A stretch of DNA of 64,000 nt from Flavivirga abyssicola (GCF_030540775.2 NZ_CP141266.1:4327001-4391000); one strand, 5' to 3'; positions 28,460 to 39,800 are shown, counted from the first letter of the stretch. Notes: generated from the letters alone by a model not told the origin. Numbers and translations are program-made.

Positions 28460-30646
28460 TTATTCAACTTCAAATTTTATTGTCTTGGAAATATTATTAG
28501 ATGCATTTCCTATATATGCTATATAATTCCCTTTTTCTAAATTCCAATCTGAAATATTCTCATCATAAAATGCCAAATCATTTACATAAATGGATATCTC
28601 GACAGACTGCGAGGTACTCTTTTTTAATACCATTTTCTTAAATCCTTTTAGTTCTTTAAGGGCTCTTTTTACTTTAGATTTTGGCTTTCCAACATAAACC
28701 TGAATGACTTCTGCTCCATCTGTATTTCCTGTATTTGAAACCGCTCCGGAGATAACTACTTGCTCTCCTTTTGAATATGTTTTTTTGTTTAATTTAAAAT
28801 CGGATAACTCGAATGAGGTATAAGACATCCCTTCACCAAAGGCAAATAGAGGTTTAATCTTTTTTGTATCATGCCAACGATATCCTACTAAAATATCTTC
28901 TTTGTAATATTGATTAGTACCGTCTCCTGGGTAAGACAGTTCTCCAAAATGATGGGCTGCATTATCTTTTAATTTTGTAGGAAACGAGAATGGTAGTTTC
29001 CCTGAAGGATTAACATCTCCACTAATAACATCTGCTAACGCATCTCCTGCCATACTTCCCAGATACCATCCTTGTATTAGCCCATTAATTTTATCTAACC
29101 AGGACATTTCTACAGCATTCCCTGTTAATAGCACTACACCAACATTTTTATTAACTGCCGTAATTTCATTTAGTAATTCATCTTGTCCAAAAGGTAATTC
29201 AAATTGTTTTCTATCTTCCCCTTCACAATCTTGAAGGTGGCTTTTATTTAAACCGCCAACGAACAACACTATATCTGCTTTTTTGGCAACTTTAATAGCT
29301 TCAATTTTTAAGGAATCTGCATCATACGGCGAAGGCAAAACTTCGTCATATATTGAGGGCCCTGAAGCAAACCCCATGGCATGAACAATTTTTGCGTTTT
29401 TATAACGTGCTTTTAATCCTTCAAGAGGGGATATTTCAAATTGTGGTTTTAATTCTGAAGAACCACCACCCGCAGTCATTGATCGTGTTGCATTTTCTCC
29501 AATAACAGCTATTGTTAGTCCTTTTTCATCTTCAATCGGGAAAAAATTATCTTTATTTTTAAGTAGCACAATACCTTCTGTAGCTACATTTCTAGCTACA
29601 TTATGGTGTTCTACATTGTTCATTCTTCCAAAAGGCCTATTGTCACTCATGTTTGTTCTTAACATCAACCTTAGAATGCGTCTCACTTTATTGTCAACTA
29701 CAGATTCTTCTATTTCTCCCTTTTTAATTGCTTTCAAGAAAGGTGTTGCCAAATAATAGTTGCTATAGTGATTTAAAGTGGTTGTTCCCAAACCATCTGT
29801 TCCTGTACCCATTTCCATATCTAAACCGTACAAAGCAGCTTCTTTTGTGGAATGTGCCGAACTCCAATCGCTTATTACAACACCATCAAACTCCCAATCT
29901 GTTTTTAGTATTTTATGAAGTGTTGGGTTATGTGTAGTGTACTTACCTCTAAATTTATTGTAAGCCCCCATAATTGCCCAAGTGTTGCCTTCTTTTACTG
30001 CTGCTTTAAAGGCTGGTAAATAAATTTCGTATAAGGCTCTATCGCTTACTTCAACATTGATTTTATCTCGCAAATGCTCCTGATTATTTAAAACAAAATG
30101 TTTTACACATGCGGCAACGCCATTTTCTTGAACTCCTTTTATATAAGGCACTACAAGCTTTGAAGCTAAATACGGATCTTCGCCCATATACTCAAAGTTT
30201 CTACCATTGTATGGGGTTCTGTATATATTAACTCCTGGACCTAAAAGCACATCTTTTTTTCTGTATCGTGCTTCCTCTCCAATACTGAAACCATATTCTT
30301 TGGCAAGCTTTGGATTAAAAGTCGATGCTAAACAGGTTAGTGCTGGAAAGGCTGTAATGGAATCATTAGTCCATTCTGCATACCCCCAGTTATCCCAATT
30401 TATTTCTGCTCTTACACCATGAGGCCCATCAGACATCCATACCTCGGGAATTCCAAGACGTGCTACTCCCGGTGTACTAAATTTAGATTGTGCATGACAC
30501 ATCGCTACTTTTTCTTCCAAAGTCAATAAGGAAATTATACTATCAATCTTTTTTTCTATCATTTGATTCTTCTGTGCTTTTACTGTACTAGTCATAAATA
30601 ATATAAAAACTAAAAAAAGAGGTTTTCTATAAAATTGCTTTATCAT
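28460..30646 (-). CDS. GH3 beta-glucosidase-like exported enzyme
   Basis: A 728-residue protein starting at ATG 30646 (MIKQFYRKPLFLVFILF), with a signal peptide ending VKAQ. A longer frame to 30694 would only add a basic stretch inside the previous gene. It contains ARLGIPEVWMSDGPHGVR, a GVNIYRTPYNGRNFEYMGEDPYL barrel segment, CVKHFVLNNQE and the nucleophile region GVVISDWSS. A C-terminal FnIII-like domain ends near FEVE. This is a different GH3 subtype from the neighbouring gene (closer to plant-type/BglB enzymes). Its ATG overlaps the esterase stop in an ATGA, indicating translational coupling. Confidence 0.9.
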   Translation of the reverse strand: MIKQFYRKPLFLVFILFMTSTVKAQKNQMIEKKIDSIISLLTLEEKVAMCHAQSKFSTPGVARLGIPEVWMSDGPHGVRAEINWDNWGYAEWTNDSITAFPALTCLASTFNPKLAKEYGFSIGEEARYRKKDVLLGPGVNIYRTPYNGRNFEYMGEDPYLASKLVVPYIKGVQENGVAACVKHFVLNNQEHLRDKINVEVSDRALYEIYLPAFKAAVKEGNTWAIMGAYNKFRGKYTTHNPTLHKILKTDWEFDGVVISDWSSAHSTKEAALYGLDMEMGTGTDGLGTTTLNHYSNYYLATPFLKAIKKGEIEESVVDNKVRRILRLMLRTNMSDNRPFGRMNNVEHHNVARNVATEGIVLLKNKDNFFPIEDEKGLTIAVIGENATRSMTAGGGSSELKPQFEISPLEGLKARYKNAKIVHAMGFASGPSIYDEVLPSPYDADSLKIEAIKVAKKADIVLFVGGLNKSHLQDCEGEDRKQFELPFGQDELLNEITAVNKNVGVVLLTGNAVEMSWLDKINGLIQGWYLGSMAGDALADVISGDVNPSGKLPFSFPTKLKDNAAHHFGELSYPGDGTNQYYKEDILVGYRWHDTKKIKPLFAFGEGMSYTSFELSDFKLNKKTYSKGEQVVISGAVSNTGNTDGAEVIQVYVGKPKSKVKRALKELKGFKKMVLKKSTSQSVEISIYVNDLAFYDENISDWNLEKGNYIAYIGNASNNISKTIKFEVE

Positions 30647-31542
30647 AATTTTTTTTGAGATGAATTCATTTTTCTTTTTTTGGAAAAAAGCCAAGGAATC
30701 AGTTCTGTTTCATTGAACGCTTTTTTGAATGATTCTCCGTGACCTGTATTTCTGTACTCTGTATACTTTACATCTGCATTACTATTAGACAATAGCTTAA
30801 ACATTGTCCTTGATCCTGTTACTGGGTTCCACTTATCGATATCCCCATGAAATATCCAGAATGAGATATGCTTTATTTTTTCCAGTTGATCTGGATCAGA
30901 ATAGCCAGCCATAGGTATGGCTCCTGCAAATAAATGTGGTTTTCTGGCTGTGAATTCCCAAGTTCCAAAACCACCCATTGACAGCCCTATGATATAAACT
31001 CTATCTGTATCAATATTTTTATCTTTTATTGTTTGCTCTATTAATTCTAATGCAGCTGCTCCAGATTCGGAAGGCTCAGGACTCATTTTATAAGTACCAT
31101 CTGTTCCTAAACCTTTAAAAGGTGTTTCTGGTGAATTCCCAATCCATTTTGCCCATTCTTCATTTTCTGTTTTATCTGAACACTGCGGAATTAAAATATG
31201 ACAGGGGTATTGAGATTGCATTGTGGTTTCTAATAATGAATTTGAATTCGTAATTATCCCTGCTTCATGGTATATCTTTGAATCATTATCAACTCCCCGG
31301 TCACCCCTTCCGTGTAAAAAAACCACTAAAGGAATTTTTGTTTTGGCCTCATTTTTGGGGCTAAACAAACGATAAGGCATTTTTAATCCATTTGAAGACG
31401 AAAAAACATACTTTGTCAATAAAGAATCAATGGTCAATTCTTCCATGTTATAAGCCTTCTCCTTTAAGGTGACTTTTTGTGCCTTTGCACTTATACAGCT
31501 TAGAAAAACAAAAAAAATAAATGGTATAGGTAATTTTAACAT
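30643..31542 (-). CDS. Exported alpha/beta-hydrolase esterase
   Basis: A 299-residue protein from ATG 31542 (MLKLPIPFIFFVFLSCISAKAQ) with a clear signal peptide. The domain resembles PHB-depolymerase/dienelactone-hydrolase-like carbohydrate esterases and predicted peptidases. It shows an oxyanion region (PLVVFLHGRGDRG), a nucleophile elbow GLSMGGFG, an acid HGDIDKWNPV and a late histidine RNTGHGES. It probably removes acyl or aryl esters from the polysaccharide or its oligomers. It is the first gene of the esterase-GH3-GH3-gntK/gnd-gntP operon, behind the 29-bp motif at 31649-31677. Confidence 0.8.
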   Translation of the reverse strand: MLKLPIPFIFFVFLSCISAKAQKVTLKEKAYNMEELTIDSLLTKYVFSSSNGLKMPYRLFSPKNEAKTKIPLVVFLHGRGDRGVDNDSKIYHEAGIITNSNSLLETTMQSQYPCHILIPQCSDKTENEEWAKWIGNSPETPFKGLGTDGTYKMSPEPSESGAAALELIEQTIKDKNIDTDRVYIIGLSMGGFGTWEFTARKPHLFAGAIPMAGYSDPDQLEKIKHISFWIFHGDIDKWNPVTGSRTMFKLLSNSNADVKYTEYRNTGHGESFKKAFNETELIPWLFSKKRKMNSSQKKL

Positions 31543-31648
31543 CTTAACTGTTTCTAAAGTGTTGAAATGCCCCTTATTTAAATCAGGGGCAGTCAACACA
31601 AAAACTAAACTAATTTGATACTTATATTTACTTAAGCTCTCTATTATA

Positions 31649-31677
31649 AAGACCCATAGGAAAGAAAAACGGGTAGC
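31649..31677 (-). promoter_or_regulatory. Candidate ECF-sigma promoter for the esterase-GH3 operon
   Basis: On the minus strand this reads GCTACCCG, 11 nt, TATGGGTCTT. The same two blocks with the same 11-nt spacing occur at 40600-40628 before the anti-sigma gene. A -35-like CTACCCG and a -10-like GGTCTT fit ECF promoter layout. It lies 107 bp before the esterase ATG. Confidence 0.6.
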
Positions 31678-31918
31678 ATTAAAATGACAATTATAATTTC
31701 AGAAAATGAATAAAAGATTTTCAGAACAACTACTGGCTAAATATTAAGCCATATAACATCTTTAAATATTTGATAATAAACAAAATAAGCTCAAAATCTT
31801 TATAACTCTTAATGTATCCCGTGAAGTTTAAATACTAAAAGAAGTAAAATGAGGCGTGTTATAAAAAAGCAACATTCTTTTTGATTTTTGTGTTCTGCGT
31901 TTGTTTTTTCATAAAACG
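31678..31918. other. Non-coding gap between VCBS gene and operon promoter
   Basis: With 31543-31677 this forms a gap of about 376 bp. Apart from the 29-bp promoter-like motif I see only AT-rich sequence with no open frame of note and no strong hairpin. Confidence 0.4.
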
Positions 31919-34900
31919 TCAATTTATTTTAATAAATTGAGGGTAATCGTTATTTTTGGCTGCAATGATATGTTTGTGACCATTAATATTAATTGAAATC
32001 AAATCTTTTACATCTCCTCTAATAGACAAACCACATTCTGCACTTGGCACAGATAAAAAATTACCATTGCCATCCCCTTTTAAATAATTACCTATACTAG
32101 AGTCATTTCTAGGAGTCTCTATCTCTGAAGTGTATAAATTTCCAGCAATCACAATATCTTTAAACCCATCGTTATCTATATCGTCCGTAATAATTTTGTT
32201 TACTGAAGAAAACTGAGCTTCGTTAGGTAATTTGATCAGTTTAAAATTACCATGTCCTAAATTTTCAATATAGCTGCTTGCAAAAGTCTTTGCTTTATAA
32301 TGTATTTCTGCTTTTTCTAATTGTTCTTTACCGTAAACTTCTGTGACGTCTGCTTCTGCAAATACATCATATTTATTAAACTTTTTACTTAATGAAGGGA
32401 TTTGCTGAGTTGAGCACGATTTACCTCGCACAGGAAATAACTTGCCAAAGTTATAATAACTCAACACAATATCCTTTCTATTGTTGCCGTCAAAATCATC
32501 TGCAAATACTTCAAAAGGTTCTTCAGCGGTAGCTTTATATTTATAATTTAAGCCCAGATTGCCAACCACATAGTCCATATCTCCGTCATTATCAAAATCA
32601 TCTTGCGTGATACTAGACCACCAACCACTGGTGTTTTTTAAACCTGTTTTATCTGTAACATTTTTAAATGTACCATCTGTATTACTATAAAATAAAATTG
32701 GTGTCCATTCTCCAACAATAATAAGATCTAAAGTACCATTACCATCAAAATCTGTCCAACTAGCATCAGTAATCATGCCTAGTGTATTAAAATCAGGAGC
32801 TAATATTTTGGTTACATCTTTAAAAACACCTTTATCATTGTTTAAAATATAGCTTTTAGTTGGCCATGGGTATTTACCAGCTACCAACCTACCTCCAACA
32901 AATAAATCCATATCACCATCATTATCATAATCTCCTGCGGTTACTCTAGATCCGCTAGTTTCTATTAAAGGGAGACGATGTACATCTTTTGAAAAATGAC
33001 CTTTACCATCATTTATGTATAAACGATCTTGAAAATTCAACAGATCTCCATACTTTTCGTTCCCTCCACTTACTACATATAAATCATTATCACCATCTGC
33101 ATCTGCATCAAAAAACAAGGCGCTCATATCTTCCTTATTTTTATCTAATTCCCAAACATCGTTATTTGTTTTTTCAAACTTTCCGTTTGCATTTTGGATA
33201 TACAATGCTCCTGCTTGTTTACTAGCACCTCCTATATAAAAGTCATCTAATCCATCACCATTAACATCTGCTACTGCCACTCCAGAGCCTAACATGGATG
33301 TTTGGTGGGGCAAAAGTGGTTCTACATAATAATCATTATACTTATTTTCGGTATGCTTAAAATCTACCTGAAGTGTATCTAAGTCTAATGTTTTAAATAT
33401 AGTTGTATTTACTTTTTTATGCTGATTTATTTTTTTTGCTGACGTATAATCAATTACTAAATTCTGGTTTGCCTTTACATCTCTTAGTTCTGAAACTAAC
33501 CCATCTGGCCATACAACTTTAATATTGGAAACCGTTTCGGTTTTTCCTAGACCAAAATGAAGTCTAGGCGCTACAGATGATTGGAAACCTCTACTCAATG
33601 TAAGTTCACCAAATTGTTGTAAATCACTTGAAGTGACATATACTTTGGCTCCGATACCATTTTTATTATTTTTTGATCCTTTGAAGGTAACTTGTAAAAA
33701 ATTATTATTATTTAAATTATTGTTTCTATAAACACTAGCTTTATGATCTATATTATTTATTATAAAATCTAAATCGCCATCATTATCTAAATCGGCATAA
33801 GCGACACCATTAGAAAATGTTTTTTCTTCCCATCCCCATTCTTTAACCATATTCTTAAATGTATGGTTTTTAGTATTTTTAAAAATATAATTCGATATTT
33901 TTTCTGATGGAATTTGCTTAATCTCTTCTGCTGATAATTTTACTCCTCCAAAATGATTTCTGGATTTTAAACTAAGAAAATAATCTCTATTATTTATATC
34001 TCTTCTTGTTCCATTTGAAATTGTAATGTCTTTCCATCCATCATTATCTAAATCTGAAAATAAGATTGACCAACTCCAATCTGTAGTTGCGATACCTGCT
34101 ATTCTTGACACTTCGCTAAAAACAGGATTTCCATTAGTGTCATTTCCTCTGTTTAATTGTAAACAATTCTGCATATACTGATAATGTAAGCCTGCATTTA
34201 TCATTTTTGTAAACCCTACTGGATTCATGCTAGACATATTAGCTTTAGATCGTCTATTATCTTCTGGTGTCATATCTACTTGAGCTATATCATGTAGATT
34301 ATCATTATTATAATCAGCAATATCTGACCCCATCCCATATTGTGCCGTATGATTTACGGCATTTTTAGCTATTTCTTTAAACGTCCCATTCTTGTTATTT
34401 AGATACATAAAATCTGGAGCGTCAAAATCGTTTGACACATAAATATCTTTCCATCCATCATTATTAAAATCGGCGATGGTAGCACTTAATGATAATCCAA
34501 AGTTTAAAACTCCTGCGTCAACAGTAACATCTGTAAATGTACCATCTCCATTATTTTTGAATAAAATATCGGACTCTTCTATTTTTGGATTATGCACTTT
34601 GTACTTATAAAATGCAACAGGACTTTTAAATGGTGTTGGTGGATAATTGGCTAGGTATAGATCTAAATCACCATCATTATCGTAATCAAAGAAAGTACTT
34701 TGGGTGGTATGTCCTTTATGGTCTATACCATATTTTTTGGCTTGTTCTGTAAACGTTAAATCACCGTTATTGATATATAATAAATTATTCCTCTTATCCC
34801 CTTTGCCAGAAACACTCACATAAATATCCAGATACCCATCATTGTTAATATCTACCATAGTAGTGCCTGTAAACCATCTATCATCACCCTTAATTTTGGC

Positions 34901-35200
34901 TTTTTCGGTTATATCTTCAAATACAAAATCTCCTTTATTGAGATATAATGTATTAGATTTCATGTTTGCAGTAAAAAACAAGTCTACCAATCCATCATTA
35001 TTGATATCACCAGCTGAAACGCCTCCACCCATATACATATACGGGTAAGTGAAATAGTTTAAACTATCGGTCTCAATTAAATCATTAGAAAATTCAATAC
35101 CTGTCTCGTCTGCTAATAACAGACTAAACTGTTTTACATCATGTTTTTTACAAGATTGCAAAAACATTAATAACACTAAACTGGCATATAGTATTCTCAT
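31919..35200 (-). CDS. VCBS/FG-GAP repeat lipoprotein with ASPIC/UnbV domain (CRTAC1-like)
   Basis: A 1093-residue lipoprotein (MRILYASLVLLMFLQSC, lipobox cysteine at 17). It is built of about a dozen FG-GAP/VCBS beta-propeller blades, each with a DxNNDGxxD calcium loop (for example DINNDGLVDLFF, DYDNDGDLDLYL, DVNGDGLDDFYI). A central ASPIC/UnbV segment (SRGFQSSVAPRLHFGLG, VSNIKVVWPDG, about 535-580) separates two propellers. Such proteins often accompany SusCD pairs in flavobacterial PULs; a surface glycan- or protein-binding role is inferred. It begins 20 bp after the susD terminator hairpin. Confidence 0.85.
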   Translation of the reverse strand: MRILYASLVLLMFLQSCKKHDVKQFSLLLADETGIEFSNDLIETDSLNYFTYPYMYMGGGVSAGDINNDGLVDLFFTANMKSNTLYLNKGDFVFEDITEKAKIKGDDRWFTGTTMVDINNDGYLDIYVSVSGKGDKRNNLLYINNGDLTFTEQAKKYGIDHKGHTTQSTFFDYDNDGDLDLYLANYPPTPFKSPVAFYKYKVHNPKIEESDILFKNNGDGTFTDVTVDAGVLNFGLSLSATIADFNNDGWKDIYVSNDFDAPDFMYLNNKNGTFKEIAKNAVNHTAQYGMGSDIADYNNDNLHDIAQVDMTPEDNRRSKANMSSMNPVGFTKMINAGLHYQYMQNCLQLNRGNDTNGNPVFSEVSRIAGIATTDWSWSILFSDLDNDGWKDITISNGTRRDINNRDYFLSLKSRNHFGGVKLSAEEIKQIPSEKISNYIFKNTKNHTFKNMVKEWGWEEKTFSNGVAYADLDNDGDLDFIINNIDHKASVYRNNNLNNNNFLQVTFKGSKNNKNGIGAKVYVTSSDLQQFGELTLSRGFQSSVAPRLHFGLGKTETVSNIKVVWPDGLVSELRDVKANQNLVIDYTSAKKINQHKKVNTTIFKTLDLDTLQVDFKHTENKYNDYYVEPLLPHQTSMLGSGVAVADVNGDGLDDFYIGGASKQAGALYIQNANGKFEKTNNDVWELDKNKEDMSALFFDADADGDNDLYVVSGGNEKYGDLLNFQDRLYINDGKGHFSKDVHRLPLIETSGSRVTAGDYDNDGDMDLFVGGRLVAGKYPWPTKSYILNNDKGVFKDVTKILAPDFNTLGMITDASWTDFDGNGTLDLIIVGEWTPILFYSNTDGTFKNVTDKTGLKNTSGWWSSITQDDFDNDGDMDYVVGNLGLNYKYKATAEEPFEVFADDFDGNNRKDIVLSYYNFGKLFPVRGKSCSTQQIPSLSKKFNKYDVFAEADVTEVYGKEQLEKAEIHYKAKTFASSYIENLGHGNFKLIKLPNEAQFSSVNKIITDDIDNDGFKDIVIAGNLYTSEIETPRNDSSIGNYLKGDGNGNFLSVPSAECGLSIRGDVKDLISININGHKHIIAAKNNDYPQFIKIN

Positions 35201-35219
35201 ATTATAAATATAGGAAAAA

Positions 35220-35246
35220 GAGGCTTTGAAATATATTCAAAGCCTC
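35220..35246 (-). terminator. Rho-independent terminator after susD
   Basis: A perfect 11-bp inverted repeat, gaggctttgaa (35220-35230) and ttcaaagcctc (35236-35246), with a 5-nt loop and five T on the minus strand beyond the stem. It separates susD from the VCBS gene, whose ATG is only 20 bp further. Confidence 0.88.
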
Positions 35247-35289
35247 ATCAAAAACTAAACAAACTCAGGTTTTATTAATTTTCATCAAA

Positions 35290-36840
35290 TTAATATCCGG
35301 TATTTTGAGGTAACAAATTAGAATTAACAGATATTTCTGTATTTGGTACGGGCATTAAGTCGCGACCTTGAGGAAGCGTTAAACCATATGAATCTTGAAT
35401 AAACATAGCGGCTTCACCTGATCTTCTAATTACTGCCCATAAAGAGAATTCTCCTCCTAATTCATGTCTGTATTCCTGCAATATATTAGCTATAGAAACG
35501 GTTTTAGCAGGCGCTGTTCCTCCCCAAGCTCTATCTCTTACTCTATCAAAAGCTGTTTGTGCTTTAGCTGTTTGGCCTTCTCTTAAAGCAGATTCTGCTA
35601 AACTTAAAAGCACTTCGCCATAGCGTATCCAGATATGCCCTTGACCACCAAAAAGTTGTTCTCTACCCCATCCATCAATATTTGGATCTCTCCAGCTCTT
35701 AACGCCCCAATAACCTGATCTGCCTGCTGGGTCTCCACCTGTCCATGGTTCTGCTACAGTTCCAGCTGTATTAATATTTACACCATCATACATGTTTATA
35801 TCTATTAATGGATCTGGATGCTCCTCTCCAGGGGCTATTACCGTAGCTTGTCTTCTTAAATCGCCCGGTTCGAAAGAATCGTACAATTCTTTTGTGGGGA
35901 TTCCAGCAAAACCTCCACCACCTGTAATATCGGTAGGCATAGCAAATAGCTGTAAAATATTTACTTCATCATTTCTATTCCAACCTAAATCACCGTTAGC
36001 AGCCCATTGCAATTCAAATAAAGATTCTACTCCATTAGGATTGTCTAACGCATGAATATCGAAGTAATCAGGTTCTAATGAAGTGACTCCTCCTGCTTCT
36101 ATAGCTTCAAAAGCCGTAATAGCCTCAGAATACTGTTTTAACCACATATGAGCATTTCCTAATACGGCATATGCAGTTCCTTTTGTGACTCTTCCTTTAT
36201 CGGTATCATGTGACCAAGGAAGCCTGTTAACAGCATCATTCATATCGGTTACTATTTGCTGAAACACCATATCTTGAGGGTCTCTTCCTTTAAATGGATC
36301 ATCGGCTATGCTCAACATTATAGGAACATCTCCATAAACTGCAGCAAGGTATTGGTAAGAGATGGCTCTAATAACTAGTACTTCTCCAATTAAACGGTTA
36401 CCTAAATCTGCACTTATACTTCCTCCATCTATACCCGATTGAAGACCTACTAATGCATTATTGGCTCTACCAATTGCCCTGTAATTATTAGGCCAAATTT
36501 TTACAGGAACTTCGCCATCTGGATTAACATCAAAATTGAAGTAATCTGAATCAGCACGTCGTGCTTGTGGCTGCCAATCTAAAGCAGGATAATTTGCGTA
36601 GGCAAAAATACCTTTTACATTATATTCATTAGGCAACCCAGGATCTCCTTGAGAGTCATTTTGAAGCCCATCATACACACCGGTTACTGCTGCTATTGCA
36701 GTTGCATCAGATCCATAAACAAATGCTTCCGTTAAATCTTTAGTATTTGGATCTTGTAAGAAACTATCTGAACAACCATATAATAACACTAATAAAAGCG
36801 CTCCTATGGTTACAATTCCTTTAATATTTCTAAATTTCAT
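35290..36840 (-). CDS. SusD/RagB-family glycan-binding lipoprotein
   Basis: A 516-residue surface lipoprotein. The signal MKFRNIKGIVTIGALLLVLLYGC ends in a lipobox cysteine, followed by SDSFLQDPNTKDLTEAFVY, typical of SusD N-termini. TPR-like helices (AYAVLGNAHMWLKQYSEAITAFE, about 220-250) and the C-terminal RHELGGEFSLWAVIRR block complete the family pattern. It binds glycan and forms the lid of the SusC transporter. ATG 36840 is used; TTG 36846 is an alternative. It follows susC by 11 bp and ends at a strong terminator. Confidence 0.95.
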   Translation of the reverse strand: MKFRNIKGIVTIGALLLVLLYGCSDSFLQDPNTKDLTEAFVYGSDATAIAAVTGVYDGLQNDSQGDPGLPNEYNVKGIFAYANYPALDWQPQARRADSDYFNFDVNPDGEVPVKIWPNNYRAIGRANNALVGLQSGIDGGSISADLGNRLIGEVLVIRAISYQYLAAVYGDVPIMLSIADDPFKGRDPQDMVFQQIVTDMNDAVNRLPWSHDTDKGRVTKGTAYAVLGNAHMWLKQYSEAITAFEAIEAGGVTSLEPDYFDIHALDNPNGVESLFELQWAANGDLGWNRNDEVNILQLFAMPTDITGGGGFAGIPTKELYDSFEPGDLRRQATVIAPGEEHPDPLIDINMYDGVNINTAGTVAEPWTGGDPAGRSGYWGVKSWRDPNIDGWGREQLFGGQGHIWIRYGEVLLSLAESALREGQTAKAQTAFDRVRDRAWGGTAPAKTVSIANILQEYRHELGGEFSLWAVIRRSGEAAMFIQDSYGLTLPQGRDLMPVPNTEISVNSNLLPQNTGY

Positions 36841-36851
36841 AATCAATTTTT

Positions 36852-39800
36852 TTAAAATTTTAAATTAAATCCTAAAGTTACAGTACTTGAAACTGGATAT
36901 GCCCCAGCATCGATACCTCTTGTAGTGACATTGCTATTTCCATTGATGTCAGCATTTTGGCCTATCTCTGGATCAGATCCTGAATAATTAGTTATTGTAA
37001 ATACATTTTGAATACTCGTATATATTCTAAACGTATCTAATCTTAATTTTTCAACAATTTTAGATGGTAATGTATAGCCAATATTTAAGTTTCTTAATCT
37101 GAGATAAGAACCATCTTCAACAAAATAACTAGAAGCTCTATTATTTTGTATATCACCATCGTCTATAAGCGCTCTAGCGTATGCATTTGTTGAGCCCTCG
37201 CCACTCCATATATTATTAAAATATTCTGTACTAACATTTGAATACGACGCACTATTACCATAACCTGAAGCACTTTCCAGTTCACGCTTTACAAGGTTGA
37301 ATATCTCACTACCGTAAGACCCATAAAAATTAAGCCCCAAATCAAAATTCTTATAGGAAAAGTTCAAGTTTAAACTTCCAAAGAAATCTGGAACCGGACT
37401 CCCAATGACTGTTCTATCTTGATCTGTTATCTCTCCATCGTTGTTTAAATCTACAAATCTACGATCACCGGGAGATGTTCTAGTTGATTGATACGTACCA
37501 TCTGGTGAAGCTGTATTCAAAGCATCGATTTCTGCTTGGTTTTGAAAAAGACCATCAGCCACAAAACCATAAAAAGACCCTGCTTCTCCACCTAATTGAG
37601 ATTTTGTAATATCATACCAAAATCCTCCTGTAAAAAAGTCATTTAAAAATTGGTTAGAAAATGTAACTTCACCATTAGGAACATTTAGCTCAGTTATTTC
37701 ATTATCTATGAAAGAAATATTTCCATTGATATCAAAGTTAAAGTCTCCATCATTTTTTCGGTATCCTACTAAAAGTTCAAATCCTTTATTTACTATTGTT
37801 CCGCCATTTACAGGTACAATTGGAAAACCAGATTGTGAAGGACTATTAATAAAAAGTAAAAAATCCTCTGATGTTCTATTAAAATAGTCTGCTGTAAAGT
37901 ATAATCTATTATTTAGAAGCTCACCTTCTAAACCAATATTTGTTTGCACTTGTGCTTCCCATGTTAAGTTTGGATTAGATGCGCCAACAGGAGCTAAACC
38001 TGCCGCATTGTTTCCTGCAAAACTATAACTAGAATCATTATTGGGAGTACCATTATTAAATGTTGTGCTAAATCGGTATGGCTGAATACCTTGAAAGTTT
38101 CCTGTTTCTCCCCAACTAGCTCTTAACTTTAAAATATCAAAAGCACTGTCTTGCATGAAATTCTCTTCGTCAATATTCCATCCAACTGCAAATGAAGGGA
38201 AGACTCCCCATAAATTATCTGCACCAAAGGTATCACCAACACCGTCTCTTCTTATAGTTCCGGTAAAATAATATTTACTGTCAAAACTATAATTAAACCT
38301 GGCAAAAGTACTTGCCAAAGTTTGCCTAGTAGAGAACCCTGCTGCATCTGTTATCTCTGCTGCTTGAGCTATATCACGAATCCTATTATCCAGAAAACCG
38401 CTTCCTTCTACTTCGCTAAACTTTCTAAATGTTCTTTGTACTGAAATACCTCCTAAAACATCTATACTATGTTTTTCAGCAAATGTTTTCTTGTACTGTA
38501 GTATATATTCTGCTAACCATTGGTTAGATGTATCTTGCGTGTACTTATATGTCGCACGGTTTCTAAGGTCTACATTACCAGAACTACGATAATATTCTGG
38601 GCTAAAATTCCAACCTGCAAAATTATCACTTCGAGCACCTAAATTTAACCTTGTAGATAATCCTTTGTAAATATCCCATTCGGCACTCATATTAGCCAAC
38701 ACAGTATTTGACACATTATCTTGGTCATTTTCCAAAGCTCTAGCTACCCAGTTTCTACCATCACGAAACGCTTCTCCTGTTACATCAGGGAATGCCCCAA
38801 AATTACCATTGGCATCTACAGGCAAGTTAGTAGGGTTAGTTCCTCCTATTTGATTAGCTTCTCCAGTTGGTGCCAAATGAGGAACTGAAGCATATAAGTT
38901 TAATAAAGCACCTCGACCAGTTCCAAGAGGTTGAAAGTTTTGTGAAGAAATGTATTTGGCATTAGCTTTAAAACGTAGCTTATCTGTTATATCAAAAGAA
39001 CCATTTAACCCCAAATCGTAACGCTTGTATTCTGATCCAATAAGTGTTCCTTCATCATCAAAAATACCAGCTGTAACTGCATATCTAGAATTTTCACCCC
39101 CACCTCTAACACTTAAAGTAGTACTTTTTATAGTTCCTTTACTAAATACTTCATCTTGCCAGTTGATGGTTCTCAGATCACCTGGATTACTCCACCCTGA
39201 ATACGGTATTGCGTTTCCAGCAACATCCACATCAGAACTTCCACTAAGCCCTAAGGCTAATGAAGAAAATTGATTTGCATCAAGTACATCGATAGACTTT
39301 GGTTTAGAACGAAAGGCCAAAAAAGAGCTTAATTCTACCGCAACTTTTCCTTTAGTTCCCTGTTTAGTTTGAATTATAACAACTCCATTACTTGCTCGCA
39401 CACCATATAATGCTGTTGCCGATGCATCTTTAAGTACTGAAATGGATTCAATAGTACTTGGATTTACAAATGATATATCATTAGTAGGAAAACCATCTAC
39501 CACATAAAGAGGTGTAGTACTTCCAAATGAACCTACTCCTCGTATATTTACAGTTGCTGAAGCTCCTGGAGCTCCAGAGTTTGAAGTAATTTGTACACCA
39601 GCAGTTTTACCTTGAAGTGCCTGATCTACAGTAGCTGTTGGGAACGAGGTAAGCTCCTCAGAACTAATTACGGATACTGCACCTGTTAGATCCTTTTTAG
39701 TCGCTGTACCATAGGCAACAACAACGATCTCATTTAGAGATTGAGTGTCTTCTACCAAGGTTATATTTACTGTAGTCCGGCCATTAACTGCTACTTCTTG

